From contig JARXAE010000025.1 in assembly GCA_029866005.1 (NCBI GenBank), positions 79,154 to 143,153 on the forward strand: 64,000 nt of DNA, written 5' to 3'. The notes under the pieces were generated by a model. It did no database searches and had not been told where the DNA came from. It saw only the letters and a program-made list of their open reading frames with translations. How positions within the stretch are numbered: position 1 is the first letter of the stretch; the number at the start of each line of letters is the position of its first letter. The translations under genes were made by a program, and so were the position numbers. Positions 41,920 to 50,076 of this stretch are shown here, piece by piece. The stretch is from Fimbriimonas sp. (GTDB lineage Bacteria; Armatimonadota; Fimbriimonadia; Fimbriimonadales; Fimbriimonadaceae).

Positions 41920-42691
41920 GCTTTCTCTTTCAAGTCTTACCGTAGGGCGCAAGGAGATCTTGGTCAACAGTGTTTCGCTGGATCTTGCCCCGGGCCAGAT
42001 TTTTGTGCTTCTCGGACCCAACGGATCTGGCAAATCAACTCTTCTCCAAACGATTTGTGGAATGGTCCGCCCCTTCGAAGGATTTGTGACGATTGACGGC
42101 AACGATGTTGCCCAGATGCCGCTTGCCACGAGATGTCGCAAAATCGCATGGGTTCCGCAAGAAGAGTTTGTTGAGTTTGGTTGGACTGCGAGGGAGTTTG
42201 CTTCTCTGGGCAGAGCCGCCCTTTCGGACTCAGTATTTGAATCAAAGGAAGATCTCAAGGCGACCGAGAATGCACTTGAATTGTGCGACGCGACGCACCT
42301 TGCCGAACGCCCTCTTCACGAGCTTAGCGGGGGCGAGAAGCAACGGATTCGAATCGCACGAGCGATCGCTCAGGATGCGGATGTTCTGGTGCTCGACGAG
42401 CCCGCCAGTCAGCTCGACGTTGCCCATGTGCTGAGTATTCTTGAGCTTGTTGCCCAACTCACCGAGGCTGGGAAAACCATCATCTTGACGGTGCATGATG
42501 TCAACCAGGCGTTGCGGCTCCCGGCACGATGGGGTTTCATCAACGAAAAGCGACTCGAAGTGTTCGAGTCGCTTGAGATGATCCACTCATCCGGCGTCTT
42601 AGAGAGAACCTACCAGACAGGGTTTCGGGTAGTTGACGCCGAGACCGTCGTCGCTGTCAGTTGCTCTTGTCGTACCACTGGCTCGTCGTAG
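41912..42691 (+). CDS. ABC transporter ATPase (FecE/BtuD-like)
   Basis: This protein of about 259 residues starts at the TTG at 41912, six bases after a perfect GGAGG and overlapping the previous stop. Upstream ATGs in the open frame lie inside the exporter gene. It has Walker A GPNGSGKST, Q-loop VPQEEF, signature LSGGEKQRIRIARA, Walker B VLVLDEPASQLD and H-loop TVHDVNQA. The family is that of iron-siderophore and cobalamin importers, but no permease or binding protein gene is present. Its last 35 bp overlap the convergent gene at 42657. Confidence 0.85.
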   Translation: MAELSLSSLTVGRKEILVNSVSLDLAPGQIFVLLGPNGSGKSTLLQTICGMVRPFEGFVTIDGNDVAQMPLATRCRKIAWVPQEEFVEFGWTAREFASLGRAALSDSVFESKEDLKATENALELCDATHLAERPLHELSGGEKQRIRIARAIAQDADVLVLDEPASQLDVAHVLSILELVAQLTEAGKTIILTVHDVNQALRLPARWGFINEKRLEVFESLEMIHSSGVLERTYQTGFRVVDAETVVAVSCSCRTTGSS

Positions 42692-43046
42692 CAGAGGCGT
42701 TCGGCGTCGGAATGTACACCTTGTCTTCGGCTTTGATCACAACCGGAGAAGAGGGCAATCCCCCCTCCTCGTCATCAGCACCCGGACCCTTCGGACCAGT
42801 CGGGCGTGCGACGGACTTAGCGATTGCATCCTTGAGCTCGCTTCCCTCTTTCTTCATATCTGGCTTTGGAGCAGGGGCATTTGCCATCTTCGAAGCTTGC
42901 TCTGCCTGAGCGCGCTCCTGGGCAAGCTTCATCTTTTCTTCCATAGAAAGGTTCTCTTCGCGGAAGGGCTTGGCAGCGATCATGAGTCCGACTCCGGCAA
43001 AGACGGCGACGACGATCAGGGCGACAGGGGATTTACGTTGTTTCAT
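42657..43046 (-). CDS. Small membrane-anchored hypothetical protein
   Basis: This 129-residue protein has an N-terminal signal anchor (SPVALIVVAVFAGVGLMIAA), then a charged helical stretch (MEEKMKLAQERAQAEQASKMA) likely to be a coiled coil, and a Pro/Asp/Gly-rich tail ending TTSQWYDKSN. No family is recognised. It is convergent with and overlaps the ABC ATPase gene by 35 bp. It is probably single-pass in the inner membrane. Confidence 0.68.
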   Translation of the reverse strand: MKQRKSPVALIVVAVFAGVGLMIAAKPFREENLSMEEKMKLAQERAQAEQASKMANAPAPKPDMKKEGSELKDAIAKSVARPTGPKGPGADDEEGGLPSSPVVIKAEDKVYIPTPNASATTSQWYDKSN

Positions 43047-43129
43047 GGCTTTCGTGAATGATTGCGATCCGTTAGACTATTGTAGAAGATGTTGATGCTC
43101 GCAAGTTTCTTGCCAAGGAGAGTCCTGTC

Positions 43130-44206
43130 ATGAGAATTGCGATTGATGCCCGGCTGGTTAGTGGAACGAACACCGGAGATAGCACCTATTGGACTTGCCT
43201 CGTCGACACTTTGATCCGCGAACACCCCGAACACGAGTTGATCTTCTTTTCCAACAAATCTCGCCCTCGAGAAGTTCCATTTGGACCACGTTGTACTTGG
43301 GAAGTGCTACCCGGAGCAAACCGTTTGTGGAGCCTTGTGAAGTTGCCGATGGCGGCGAGAAAGGCGAAGGCGGACGTTTTGCATGTTCAATACTCGTTGA
43401 GCCCGCTGGCAAAAAATGGAGTGACCACGATTCACGATACGTCGTTCTATATTGGCCCAGAGTGGTTTTCGGCTGGTGATTTGCGATCCTTGCGGCGTTC
43501 GATCCCTTTGGCCGCGAAGGCGGCAAAGAGGATTGTGACCGTCAGCAACTCGTCGAAAGCCGAAATTGAGCGGTTTATCCCCGCTGCAAAGGGCAAAGTC
43601 GTTGTTGCCTACAACGCTCGACCACCTTGGATAGCTCCAATTGAGCCACCGCAACGGGAATCCATTCTGAAGGAGCTAGGAGTTCGGGAGCCGTTTCTGC
43701 TAACCGTCGGCACGAACTGGGCGCGGAAAAACCAGGAACTTGCTGTGGCCGCAGTGAACGGCTTGCCTACTTCCCTTGCCCATAAACTGATCGTCACTGG
43801 AAAAGCAACACAGAAACTGGCATCAAGTCGTGTCCAACCCGTCGGATATGTTTCGGAACAGCAGCTTTCCGCACTCTACTCCTGCGCGTCGCTCTACCTT
43901 GCTCCAAGCCTCCATGAAGGCTTCGGCATACCAATTGTCGAGGCATTTGCCTGCGGTTGCCCCGTCATGTGCGGAATCGGGGGGGCAATGCCAGAAGTCG
44001 CCGGAAACGCGGCGAGAGTGATGAACTCATATTCAGCCGCAGATTGGACGGCGGCAATTTCGGAACTTCTGAATGAGCCTAGTAAACTAGCAGACCTCAG
44101 CCACCGAGGGCTCGCTCGCGAGAAGCAGTTCACCTGGTCAGAGTCGGCTCGACAGCACATCCGAGCCTATGAGGAAGCATGCCAACGTTTGACGAGCGAC
44201 TTTTAG
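43130..44206 (+). CDS. Glycosyltransferase family 4-like protein
   Basis: This 358-residue GT-B enzyme begins MRIAIDARLVSG and has DVLHVQYSLSP, TIHDTSFY, IVTVSNSSKAEI, FLLTVGTNWARKN and the C-terminal nucleotide-sugar motif PSLHEGFGIPIVEAFACGCPVM, whose EGFG..E pattern binds the sugar nucleotide. The start has AAGGAGAG 8 bp upstream. It is retaining-type by family. The acceptor is unknown, probably an envelope polysaccharide. The 3' end overlaps the tiny Trm112-like gene by 28 bp. Confidence 0.88.
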   Translation: MRIAIDARLVSGTNTGDSTYWTCLVDTLIREHPEHELIFFSNKSRPREVPFGPRCTWEVLPGANRLWSLVKLPMAARKAKADVLHVQYSLSPLAKNGVTTIHDTSFYIGPEWFSAGDLRSLRRSIPLAAKAAKRIVTVSNSSKAEIERFIPAAKGKVVVAYNARPPWIAPIEPPQRESILKELGVREPFLLTVGTNWARKNQELAVAAVNGLPTSLAHKLIVTGKATQKLASSRVQPVGYVSEQQLSALYSCASLYLAPSLHEGFGIPIVEAFACGCPVMCGIGGAMPEVAGNAARVMNSYSAADWTAAISELLNEPSKLADLSHRGLAREKQFTWSESARQHIRAYEEACQRLTSDF

Positions 44207-44358
44207 AAATTTTGGGGAATCCAAACCACCCTGACCGACCGCCCTTTCGTCGAGAAGGCGATTTTTTAGTCTGCACGGTTACGGGAGACAGATATCCAAT
44301 CGTTGAGGGCATTCCGCAATTGCTTCCAGAGGATAGAATCGTAGGCACTGATGAGTGA
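44179..44358 (+). CDS. Trm112-like (UPF0434) small protein lacking the first Cys pair
   Basis: This 59-residue gene fills the gap between the glycosyltransferase and aroQ, overlapping both (28 bp and 8 bp), with GAGGAAGC just before its ATG. The product reads [13 protein letters not shown], then [25 protein letters not shown], matching the Trm112/YcaR pattern in which LL-EILACPxC leads to YPI-x-GIPxLL. The usual CPxC is replaced by NPNH, so the zinc site is probably lost; one Cys remains in LVC. Family members support methyltransferases in eukaryotes, and the bacterial role is unclear. The tight overlaps suggest co-translation with aroQ. Confidence 0.82.
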   Translation: MPTFDERLLEILGNPNHPDRPPFRREGDFLVCTVTGDRYPIVEGIPQLLPEDRIVGTDE

Positions 44359-44806
44359 ATCGATATTTAAGGTCCTCGTGCTTCACGGCCCCAATCTGAA
44401 CTTGACTGGATTCCGGGAGCCGGACGTTTACGGCAAGAAGCCTTTGGACGACATTGACGACGATATCAAGGCTGAGTGCGCGAGACTAAGTATCGAGGCT
44501 AGAATCATTCAATCTAACTCCGAGGGAATCCTGATCGACACGATTCAGGAGCATCGCAAATGGGCCGACGGGATCATTATCAATCCAGGCGGACTGACTC
44601 ACTATTCGATCGCGTTGCGAGATGCACTTTCAAGTGTTCGACTACCCGTCATTGAAGTTCACCTCTCAAATGTTCATGCTCGCGAGGAGTTTCGGCACAA
44701 AAGCGTGATTGCTCCCGTATGTGTTGGTCAGGTGGTCGGCTTTGGCGGATTTGGCTACGTTCTCGGAATCCAAGCCCTCCTGAACCTGCAAAAGGAAGTT
44801 GTTTAA
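44351..44806 (+). CDS. aroQ: 3-dehydroquinate dehydratase, type II
   Basis: The 151-residue length is standard for the dodecameric enzyme. Landmarks are [20 protein letters not shown] (HGPNLN motif, catalytic Tyr in YG), [25 protein letters not shown] and [17 protein letters not shown] with the catalytic His. It dehydrates 3-dehydroquinate to 3-dehydroshikimate in the shikimate pathway. Its ATG overlaps the Trm112-like stop and its stop overlaps the next ATG (TAATG). The aroQ-M24 peptidase order is common in bacteria. Confidence 0.96.
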   Translation: MSESIFKVLVLHGPNLNLTGFREPDVYGKKPLDDIDDDIKAECARLSIEARIIQSNSEGILIDTIQEHRKWADGIIINPGGLTHYSIALRDALSSVRLPVIEVHLSNVHAREEFRHKSVIAPVCVGQVVGFGGFGYVLGIQALLNLQKEVV

Positions 44807-45882
44807 TGTCTAATCTCGTTCGCTTGCGCTCCGCTCTTGCCAATAACGGCTTCTCGGCCGCTCTCGTTTCATCTCCGACGAATGTCTTTTGGCTCACCGG
44901 ATTTACTGGATCGTTCGGCTATGTCGTGGTCACTGCCTTCGATGCCGTGTTCCTCACTGATAGCCGCTACACCATTCAGGCTCAGGAGCAAGTCTCGGAC
45001 ATCGAAATCCGAAGCTTTGCAACCCCAAAAACAGGAGTTCAGGCTCTTGGGGAGATCTTTGCGGATCTTGGCATCCTCGAACTTGGATTTGAGTCGGTCC
45101 GTACAACATACGCTCAATTCCTTGGTTGGGACGAAAAGTTTGAGAAAGTCTCGTTGAAGCCTCTCGGAGACATCGTTGAGAACCTTCGCATGATCAAGTC
45201 CGAAGCAGAAGTCGCGAAAATCAAACGATCTTGCGAGCTCACCGATGCCTGCTTCAGCCACCTGATTCGGATGATTCAGCCCGGAATCTCGGAACACGAG
45301 ATTCAGCTCGAAATGGAGTTCTTCATCCGCCGTCAAGGCGGACACATGGCATTCGAACCGATTGTGGTTTCAGGTCCAAACAGCGCTCGCCCGCACGGAA
45401 AGGCCACGGAGAAACAGCTCGCGCTAGGTGAGTTTGTTACGATGGACTTCGGGGCCAAACTTGATGGCTACTGCGCGGACATGACCCGCACGGTCGTTGT
45501 CGGCAAAGCCGATGACCGAACTCGCGAGGTTTACAACCAGGTACTCAAGGCTCAGCTTGCCTCCATAGAAATGATGAAGGCAGGAGTTGTCGCCGAAACC
45601 GTAGATGCCAAAGCGCGAGAAGTCTTTGATGAAATCGGGCTCGCTAAGCATTTCGGCCACGGTCTCGGCCACGGCCTCGGGATTCTGGTTCACGACACCG
45701 GGCGACTCGGGGTCGGTAGCAAAACGATTCTTGAACCTGGTCAAGTGTGGACCGTCGAGCCGGGGGTTTACCTGGAAGGATGGGGCGGATGCCGCATTGA
45801 GGACAACGTGGTCGTGACCGAAACCGGAGTCATCAACCTGACGGGAAGCACCAAAGAACTCCTCGAATTGCCCTTGGCATGA
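44806..45882 (+). CDS. M24 family Xaa-Pro aminopeptidase
   Basis: This 358-residue protein has a creatinase-like N-terminal domain (SSPTNVFWLTGFTGSFGYVV) and a pita-bread catalytic domain with metal ligands in VTMDFGAKLDGYCADMTRTVV (two Asp), HFGHGLGHGLG (His), EPGVYLEGWGGCRIEDNVVVTE (two Glu). It removes N-terminal residues before Pro. It is coupled to aroQ by a TAATG overlap, and its stop overlaps the next gene by four bases. The usual third gene in this cluster, efp, is absent here. Confidence 0.92.
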   Translation: MSNLVRLRSALANNGFSAALVSSPTNVFWLTGFTGSFGYVVVTAFDAVFLTDSRYTIQAQEQVSDIEIRSFATPKTGVQALGEIFADLGILELGFESVRTTYAQFLGWDEKFEKVSLKPLGDIVENLRMIKSEAEVAKIKRSCELTDACFSHLIRMIQPGISEHEIQLEMEFFIRRQGGHMAFEPIVVSGPNSARPHGKATEKQLALGEFVTMDFGAKLDGYCADMTRTVVVGKADDRTREVYNQVLKAQLASIEMMKAGVVAETVDAKAREVFDEIGLAKHFGHGLGHGLGILVHDTGRLGVGSKTILEPGQVWTVEPGVYLEGWGGCRIEDNVVVTETGVINLTGSTKELLELPLA

Positions 45883-46718
45883 GCACCGCACCCTCCGGCC
45901 TCAGGATCGAGAACCTCGCCCTTGTTAAGGGTGGGACGAGCCTGAGTTTGGAGGTACTGCCGGGTCAGGCCGTTGCGATTGTTGGGACGGCAGGATCCGG
46001 AAAAACCGCACTCCTTCGGGTGTTGGCGGGTCAATTGCGACCAGCCTTAGGTTCCTTTTCAGCCGGATCAGCTTGCAGACTGCTCGACGAAAGACAGATT
46101 CCGAAGCGAGGTCGTATGGACTCGTTGGCCCGTTTGAGAGGTGGAGCCTCATCTGCCTCTCGAGCAAGCGAGGCTCTGACGATTTGCGGGCTCTGGGAAG
46201 CCCGAGCCAACGCGGTCTCCGATGCGAGTCCGGGCCAGCTTGCCGCGATGTGCTTACTTCCTTCACTCTGCGAGATGGATCACATCGTGATGATCGACAT
46301 GCTCGCCGACTTGATCGACCCAAAAACTCGGCGAGATGTCTTGGCGGGACTCGAAAAGCGACGACGAGAAGAGGGCACAATCCACCTCATTACAACCAAT
46401 CAGATCGACGTCATCGAGCAGTGTGATGGGGTCGTGGTGATGAAGGACTCGAATTTTCGGGCATCGTCCTCTCTCGAGGCTCTTCGTGCTCGGACCATAC
46501 CTGGCGAAGTGATCATCGAGACGACTCGCTCCCACGCGATTCGCTCAATGGTCGAGCCCTTTGCGATCAAAGTGACCGAGATTCCGGAAGGGCTAAAGGT
46601 CGAGACTTTTGAGGGACAAGAGCTTGCTCAAAAGCTTCTGATCGCCGGATACGGAGACGTTCGCTGCACGTTTGTGAAGCGACCTTCATTAGCGGATGTC
46701 TTGGTCACACTACTCTGA
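45879..46718 (+). CDS. Divergent ABC-type ATPase lacking catalytic Glu and H-loop His
   Basis: This 279-residue protein has one ABC ATPase fold: Walker A VGTAGSGKTALL is intact, but the signature is ASPGQLA instead of LSGGQ. The Walker B region reads HIVMIDMLADLID with the catalytic Glu replaced by Met, and the H-loop position is TTNQIDVIEQ with Asn for His. The last ~80 residues (SHAIRSMVEPFAIKVTEIPEG) resemble the C-terminal extension of ABC-2 exporters' ATPases. It is cotranscribed with the peptidase (ATGA overlap) but no permease follows. It may bind but not hydrolyse ATP efficiently, and its partner is unknown. Confidence 0.72.
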   Translation: MSTAPSGLRIENLALVKGGTSLSLEVLPGQAVAIVGTAGSGKTALLRVLAGQLRPALGSFSAGSACRLLDERQIPKRGRMDSLARLRGGASSASRASEALTICGLWEARANAVSDASPGQLAAMCLLPSLCEMDHIVMIDMLADLIDPKTRRDVLAGLEKRRREEGTIHLITTNQIDVIEQCDGVVVMKDSNFRASSSLEALRARTIPGEVIIETTRSHAIRSMVEPFAIKVTEIPEGLKVETFEGQELAQKLLIAGYGDVRCTFVKRPSLADVLVTLL

Positions 46719-46772
46719 TCTGGAGAGTGAAGACCTTCTGGGAAAGACCTCTTCCCGAAATGCAGACGTTCT

Positions 46773-47396
46773 CTACCAGGCTTCCCAGTGGGTGAGCGTT
46801 TCCGCTGAGATCCGGTCGTTTCGAGGAAGGATTTTGGCATCCGCAGGTCGCTTTCCGATTGCGATAAGCAGGATCGGAAGGTGAGTCTCGGGAATGTTGA
46901 ATACTTCGCTGACTTGTTCGGAAATGAAGCCACCAAGTGGGGCAGTATCCCAGCCAGCCTCGTGGGCCGCAAGCATGAAAGTCATTGCCCAGAGCGATCC
47001 GCCTCGGAATGCCTCATCTCGCTGCTTCTGTGCATTTCCTTCGTACGCACCGTGTGCCGAGCCAACGAACCCCTCCCTTCGCTCCTCGCCAAAGTAACCA
47101 TTACGAATCTGGCTGGAGGCGACCTCATCAGCGTGGAGATGATGTTGGAGGTTGCCCAGCAGAATCAGCATCGCGCTCGCATCAGTGATTTTCGGTTGGT
47201 CGTAGCTGACTTTCCGAAGTTTCTGTTTGGACTCAGGAGTTGAGCAGACGATGTACTCCCATGGCTGGAGGTTCATCGAGCTTGGCGCGAGGTTTGCCAG
47301 ATTGCTCAATCGCAGGATTTCTTCCTTGGTGATCGGTACCGCTGGATCGAAGAACGGTATCGAGCGGCGGGTTTCGATGGCCTCGCTTATCGTCAT
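46773..47396 (-). CDS. Nitroreductase-family flavoprotein
   Basis: This 207-residue protein starts MTISEAIETRRSIPFFDPAVP, the usual nitroreductase opening with the FMN-binding RRS. It continues with LAPSSMNLQPWEYIV, FRGGSLWAMTFMLAAHEAGWDTAPLGGF and LPILLIAIGKRP. Members are NAD(P)H-dependent, FMN-containing reductases of nitro-aromatics, quinones or flavins. An upstream in-frame start is disfavoured. The gene begins 10 bp after the PpiC/SurA-like gene stop on the same strand. Physiological substrate unknown. Confidence 0.88.
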   Translation of the reverse strand: MTISEAIETRRSIPFFDPAVPITKEEILRLSNLANLAPSSMNLQPWEYIVCSTPESKQKLRKVSYDQPKITDASAMLILLGNLQHHLHADEVASSQIRNGYFGEERREGFVGSAHGAYEGNAQKQRDEAFRGGSLWAMTFMLAAHEAGWDTAPLGGFISEQVSEVFNIPETHLPILLIAIGKRPADAKILPRNDRISAETLTHWEAW

Positions 47397-47406
47397 GACT
47401 AAGAGT

Positions 47407-48285
47407 TTATACGCCCGGCTTCTTAGGTTGCGGTGGCCAGACCCGTTCAATCGTCATTGTTCGACGAATTTTGGTGACCGCCTGTAGCCTGAGTGCTTCC
47501 GTCATTTCGATTCGCATCTGGTCAAGGTCTTCCTTTGCCAGGTCTTTTCCAAACTTATCGATACGGAAGAACTGGATGCCATTTTGGATCTGTGCAGGCT
47601 TGCTGAATTGGTTGGCCTTCAGTAATCCGATTTCTGACCGCACGTCATCTGGGAACGCCGACAGGAGTCGCCATCCAAGCCGACCTCGAGACTCCCTGCC
47701 GGCTTCATCGGTCACAACATCATCGACCACTGCTTCCCATGCGTCGCCCTTTTGGAGTCGGTCATAAGCACCTTGAGCAATCTTGATTGCGCTGGCAAGG
47801 TCCGTCGCTGAGTTTGAGGCAGGCTTGATGATGATCGTCGAGACCTTTACATACAGTTTCGGATCGAACTCGGCAAAGGCAATCTTGGTCAATAGAAGCG
47901 ATGTCTTGACCGCAAGATACAGTCTTGCTCGCGTCTGGCCGGAGCTCACCATTGCTTGCTCGAGCGTTTGCCCAGGGGCTAAGTTCGCCTTCATAGCGTC
48001 GAGCTCCCGCTGAACGCCGTCGTCGATCTCCTTTCCCGTGAGAAAGATTCCCAGCTTATCGGCCTCGGCCTTTGCGAGTTGGAAGTAGGTGACTTCGTTA
48101 AGAATTTCGTCCGCCTTAACGTCCCAAAGCAACGCAGCTATGTCGCTTGCCCTAATCTCTTGGCCGTTCACTTTTACCAACACCTGATCCTTGTCGGGCG
48201 CAGGCTTGAGGTTTGGAATACCAAGTTGGATTCCACCCGTCTGGAGGGCGATTTGGAGTCCGGCGATGGCGGCGACAATGCTCAT
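47407..48285 (-). CDS. SurA/PrsA-like foldase, parvulin-type relative
   Basis: This 292-residue exported protein has a hydrophobic start (MSIVAAIAGLQIALQTGG), then VLVKVNGQEIRASDIAALLW and a helical chaperone domain (FQLAKAEADKLGIFLTGKEIDDGVQREL) as in SurA_N. The C-terminal part (SAIKIAQGAYDRLQKGDAWEAVVDD, RGRLGWRLLSAFPDDVRSEI, FFRIDKF) matches the parvulin domain outline. It would help fold outer-membrane or secreted proteins. It follows the MoxR gene by 38 bp and precedes the nitroreductase on the same strand. Confidence 0.82.
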   Translation of the reverse strand: MSIVAAIAGLQIALQTGGIQLGIPNLKPAPDKDQVLVKVNGQEIRASDIAALLWDVKADEILNEVTYFQLAKAEADKLGIFLTGKEIDDGVQRELDAMKANLAPGQTLEQAMVSSGQTRARLYLAVKTSLLLTKIAFAEFDPKLYVKVSTIIIKPASNSATDLASAIKIAQGAYDRLQKGDAWEAVVDDVVTDEAGRESRGRLGWRLLSAFPDDVRSEIGLLKANQFSKPAQIQNGIQFFRIDKFGKDLAKEDLDQMRIEMTEALRLQAVTKIRRTMTIERVWPPQPKKPGV

Positions 48286-48323
48286 AGGTTCACGGAGTTA
48301 GACGACAAACTGCGGCAAACGAA

Positions 48324-49271
48324 TCATCTTGGTACCGCAACGGAATCAAGAAGGCGCTTGATGACGTCGTCGGCGGTTTGCCCTTCAATCTCGGCCTCAG
48401 GCCGGAGAGAGACTCTGTGTCGCAAGACAGCAGGAGCGATTTCCTTAACGTCGTCCGGAGTAACGAAGTTCCGCCCGCGCATGAAAGCAAATGCTTTACT
48501 GATATTCATCAGTGCGATTCCCGCTCGTGGCGAGGCACCGACCATGACATCGCGGTTATCCCGTGTTGCATGGACGATTTGATAGATGTAATTGAAAATC
48601 TTGTCCTCGATCGTGGCCGTTTTGACTTCATTTTGCAAGTCAAGGAGCTCCGTCTGAGAGATGACATTCTGAACACCCGCTGCCTCAAGATTTTGCGGCG
48701 TAAAGCCGGAATGGTGAATTCTCAAGACTCCAAGTTCTTCTTCTGGCGTCGGGTAGCGAAGAAGTACTTTGAGAAGGAAACGATCCTGTTGCGCTTCTGG
48801 GAGCGGATAAGTCCCCTCAAACTCGATTGGATTTTGGGTAGCGATGACGATGAAAGGCGAGGGGAGCGGATGGGCCGTTCCGTCTACGGTAACACGCCGC
48901 TCTTCCATGGCCTCGAGCAAAGCGGCTTGAGTTTTGGGAGGGGTGCGGTTGATCTCGTCGGCGAGCAACAATCCAACAAAAGCCGGGCCTTCGCGGAAGG
49001 TGAACTTGCCTGTCGAGGCATCGTAAATCATCGTTCCTGTCACGTCGGAAGGCATGAGGTCCGGCGTGAATTGCACTCGGCCAAACTCTAAACCAAGAAC
49101 GTGCCCAAGGGTGCGAACAAGCAAGGTCTTACCAAGCCCGGGAACTCCTTCAAGAAGGACGTGCCCATTTGCCAGGGTCGCGGCAATGATTTGGTCAATC
49201 ACTTCATGTTGACCTGAGATCACTTTCCCGATCTCAGATCGAACGCTTTGGACCTTGGCTTCGATGCTCAT
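48324..49271 (-). CDS. MoxR-family AAA ATPase
   Basis: This 315-residue protein starts at the ATG at 49271 with TAGGAGAG upstream. It has Walker A EGVPGLGKTLL, Walker B LLLADEINRTPPKTQAALLEAMEE, sensor 1 IATQNPIEFEGTYPLPEAQQDRF and the sensor 2 helix (GASPRAGIALMNISKAFAF). MoxR proteins act with von Willebrand/MIDAS proteins to assemble or activate envelope complexes. The usual DUF58 and VWA partners are not next to it; SurA-like and nitroreductase genes follow instead. Function is a predicted chaperone role. Confidence 0.92.
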   Translation of the reverse strand: MSIEAKVQSVRSEIGKVISGQHEVIDQIIAATLANGHVLLEGVPGLGKTLLVRTLGHVLGLEFGRVQFTPDLMPSDVTGTMIYDASTGKFTFREGPAFVGLLLADEINRTPPKTQAALLEAMEERRVTVDGTAHPLPSPFIVIATQNPIEFEGTYPLPEAQQDRFLLKVLLRYPTPEEELGVLRIHHSGFTPQNLEAAGVQNVISQTELLDLQNEVKTATIEDKIFNYIYQIVHATRDNRDVMVGASPRAGIALMNISKAFAFMRGRNFVTPDDVKEIAPAVLRHRVSLRPEAEIEGQTADDVIKRLLDSVAVPR

Positions 49272-49350
49272 AAACTCTCCTAGCTTGGCACAGATGCCTG
49301 GTTTGTGCAACCCATTGACGGTACGTTAAGGTAGAAACAGGGGGGTAGTA

Positions 49351-50076
49351 ATGCTTGAAGTTCAGGGACTGGTAAAGGAGTACAAGGAGTACCGCGCGGT
49401 CAACGAGGTCTCGTTCCGCATTAATCCGGGTGAAATTGTCGGGCTGATTGGGCCGAACGGGGCGGGGAAAACGACCGGGATGCGCTGTATGGCGGGCATT
49501 CTTCGCGCGACCAGCGGCCGCGTTCTGATCAACGGCTACGAAATCAACGAGGACCAAGCAAAGGCGAAACGCGGACTTGCCTTTGTTCCCGAAGTGCCGT
49601 CTCTCTATGAATTGCTCACCGTCTACGAGCACTTAAGGTTCATCGCGATGTGCTTCGACACGCTGCCAATTTTTGAAGCGAAACACGAAGAGCTCTTGGC
49701 CCGTTACCACCTTCTTGACAAGCGAAACGACCTCGTCGCAACGCTGAGTAAGGGGATGCGGCAGAAACTATCCGTCGCCTGCGCCCTTGTACACGAAGCC
49801 AACGTCTTTCTCCTCGACGAACCCCTGATCGGAATCGACCCCGCGGGAGCCCACGAACTGAAGCAGGAAATCGTTCGGATGAAGGAAGGCGGAGCCGCGG
49901 TCTTAATCTCCACCCACTTGCTCGACACTGCCGAGAAATTGTGTGATCGAGTACTGATCATGGCGCGAGGGAAACTATTGGCCGAGGGAAGTCCTGAAGA
50001 ACTACGCGAACACTATGGGATGCAAGGACAGTCGTTGGAAGAAGTCTTCCTTCAGCTCACGAACGAGGTCGCTTAA
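49351..50076 (+). CDS. ABC transporter ATPase of an ABC-2 exporter
   Basis: This 241-residue protein has Walker A GPNGAGKTTGM, the LSKGMRQKLSVA signature variant, Walker B VFLLDEPLIGID and the H-loop STHLLDTAEKL. This matches ATPases of ABC-2/YhaQ-like exporters. AGGGGGG lies before the ATG. The downstream permease overlaps it by one base (TAATG), so the two form a transporter. The cargo is unknown. Confidence 0.92.
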   Translation: MLEVQGLVKEYKEYRAVNEVSFRINPGEIVGLIGPNGAGKTTGMRCMAGILRATSGRVLINGYEINEDQAKAKRGLAFVPEVPSLYELLTVYEHLRFIAMCFDTLPIFEAKHEELLARYHLLDKRNDLVATLSKGMRQKLSVACALVHEANVFLLDEPLIGIDPAGAHELKQEIVRMKEGGAAVLISTHLLDTAEKLCDRVLIMARGKLLAEGSPEELREHYGMQGQSLEEVFLQLTNEVA

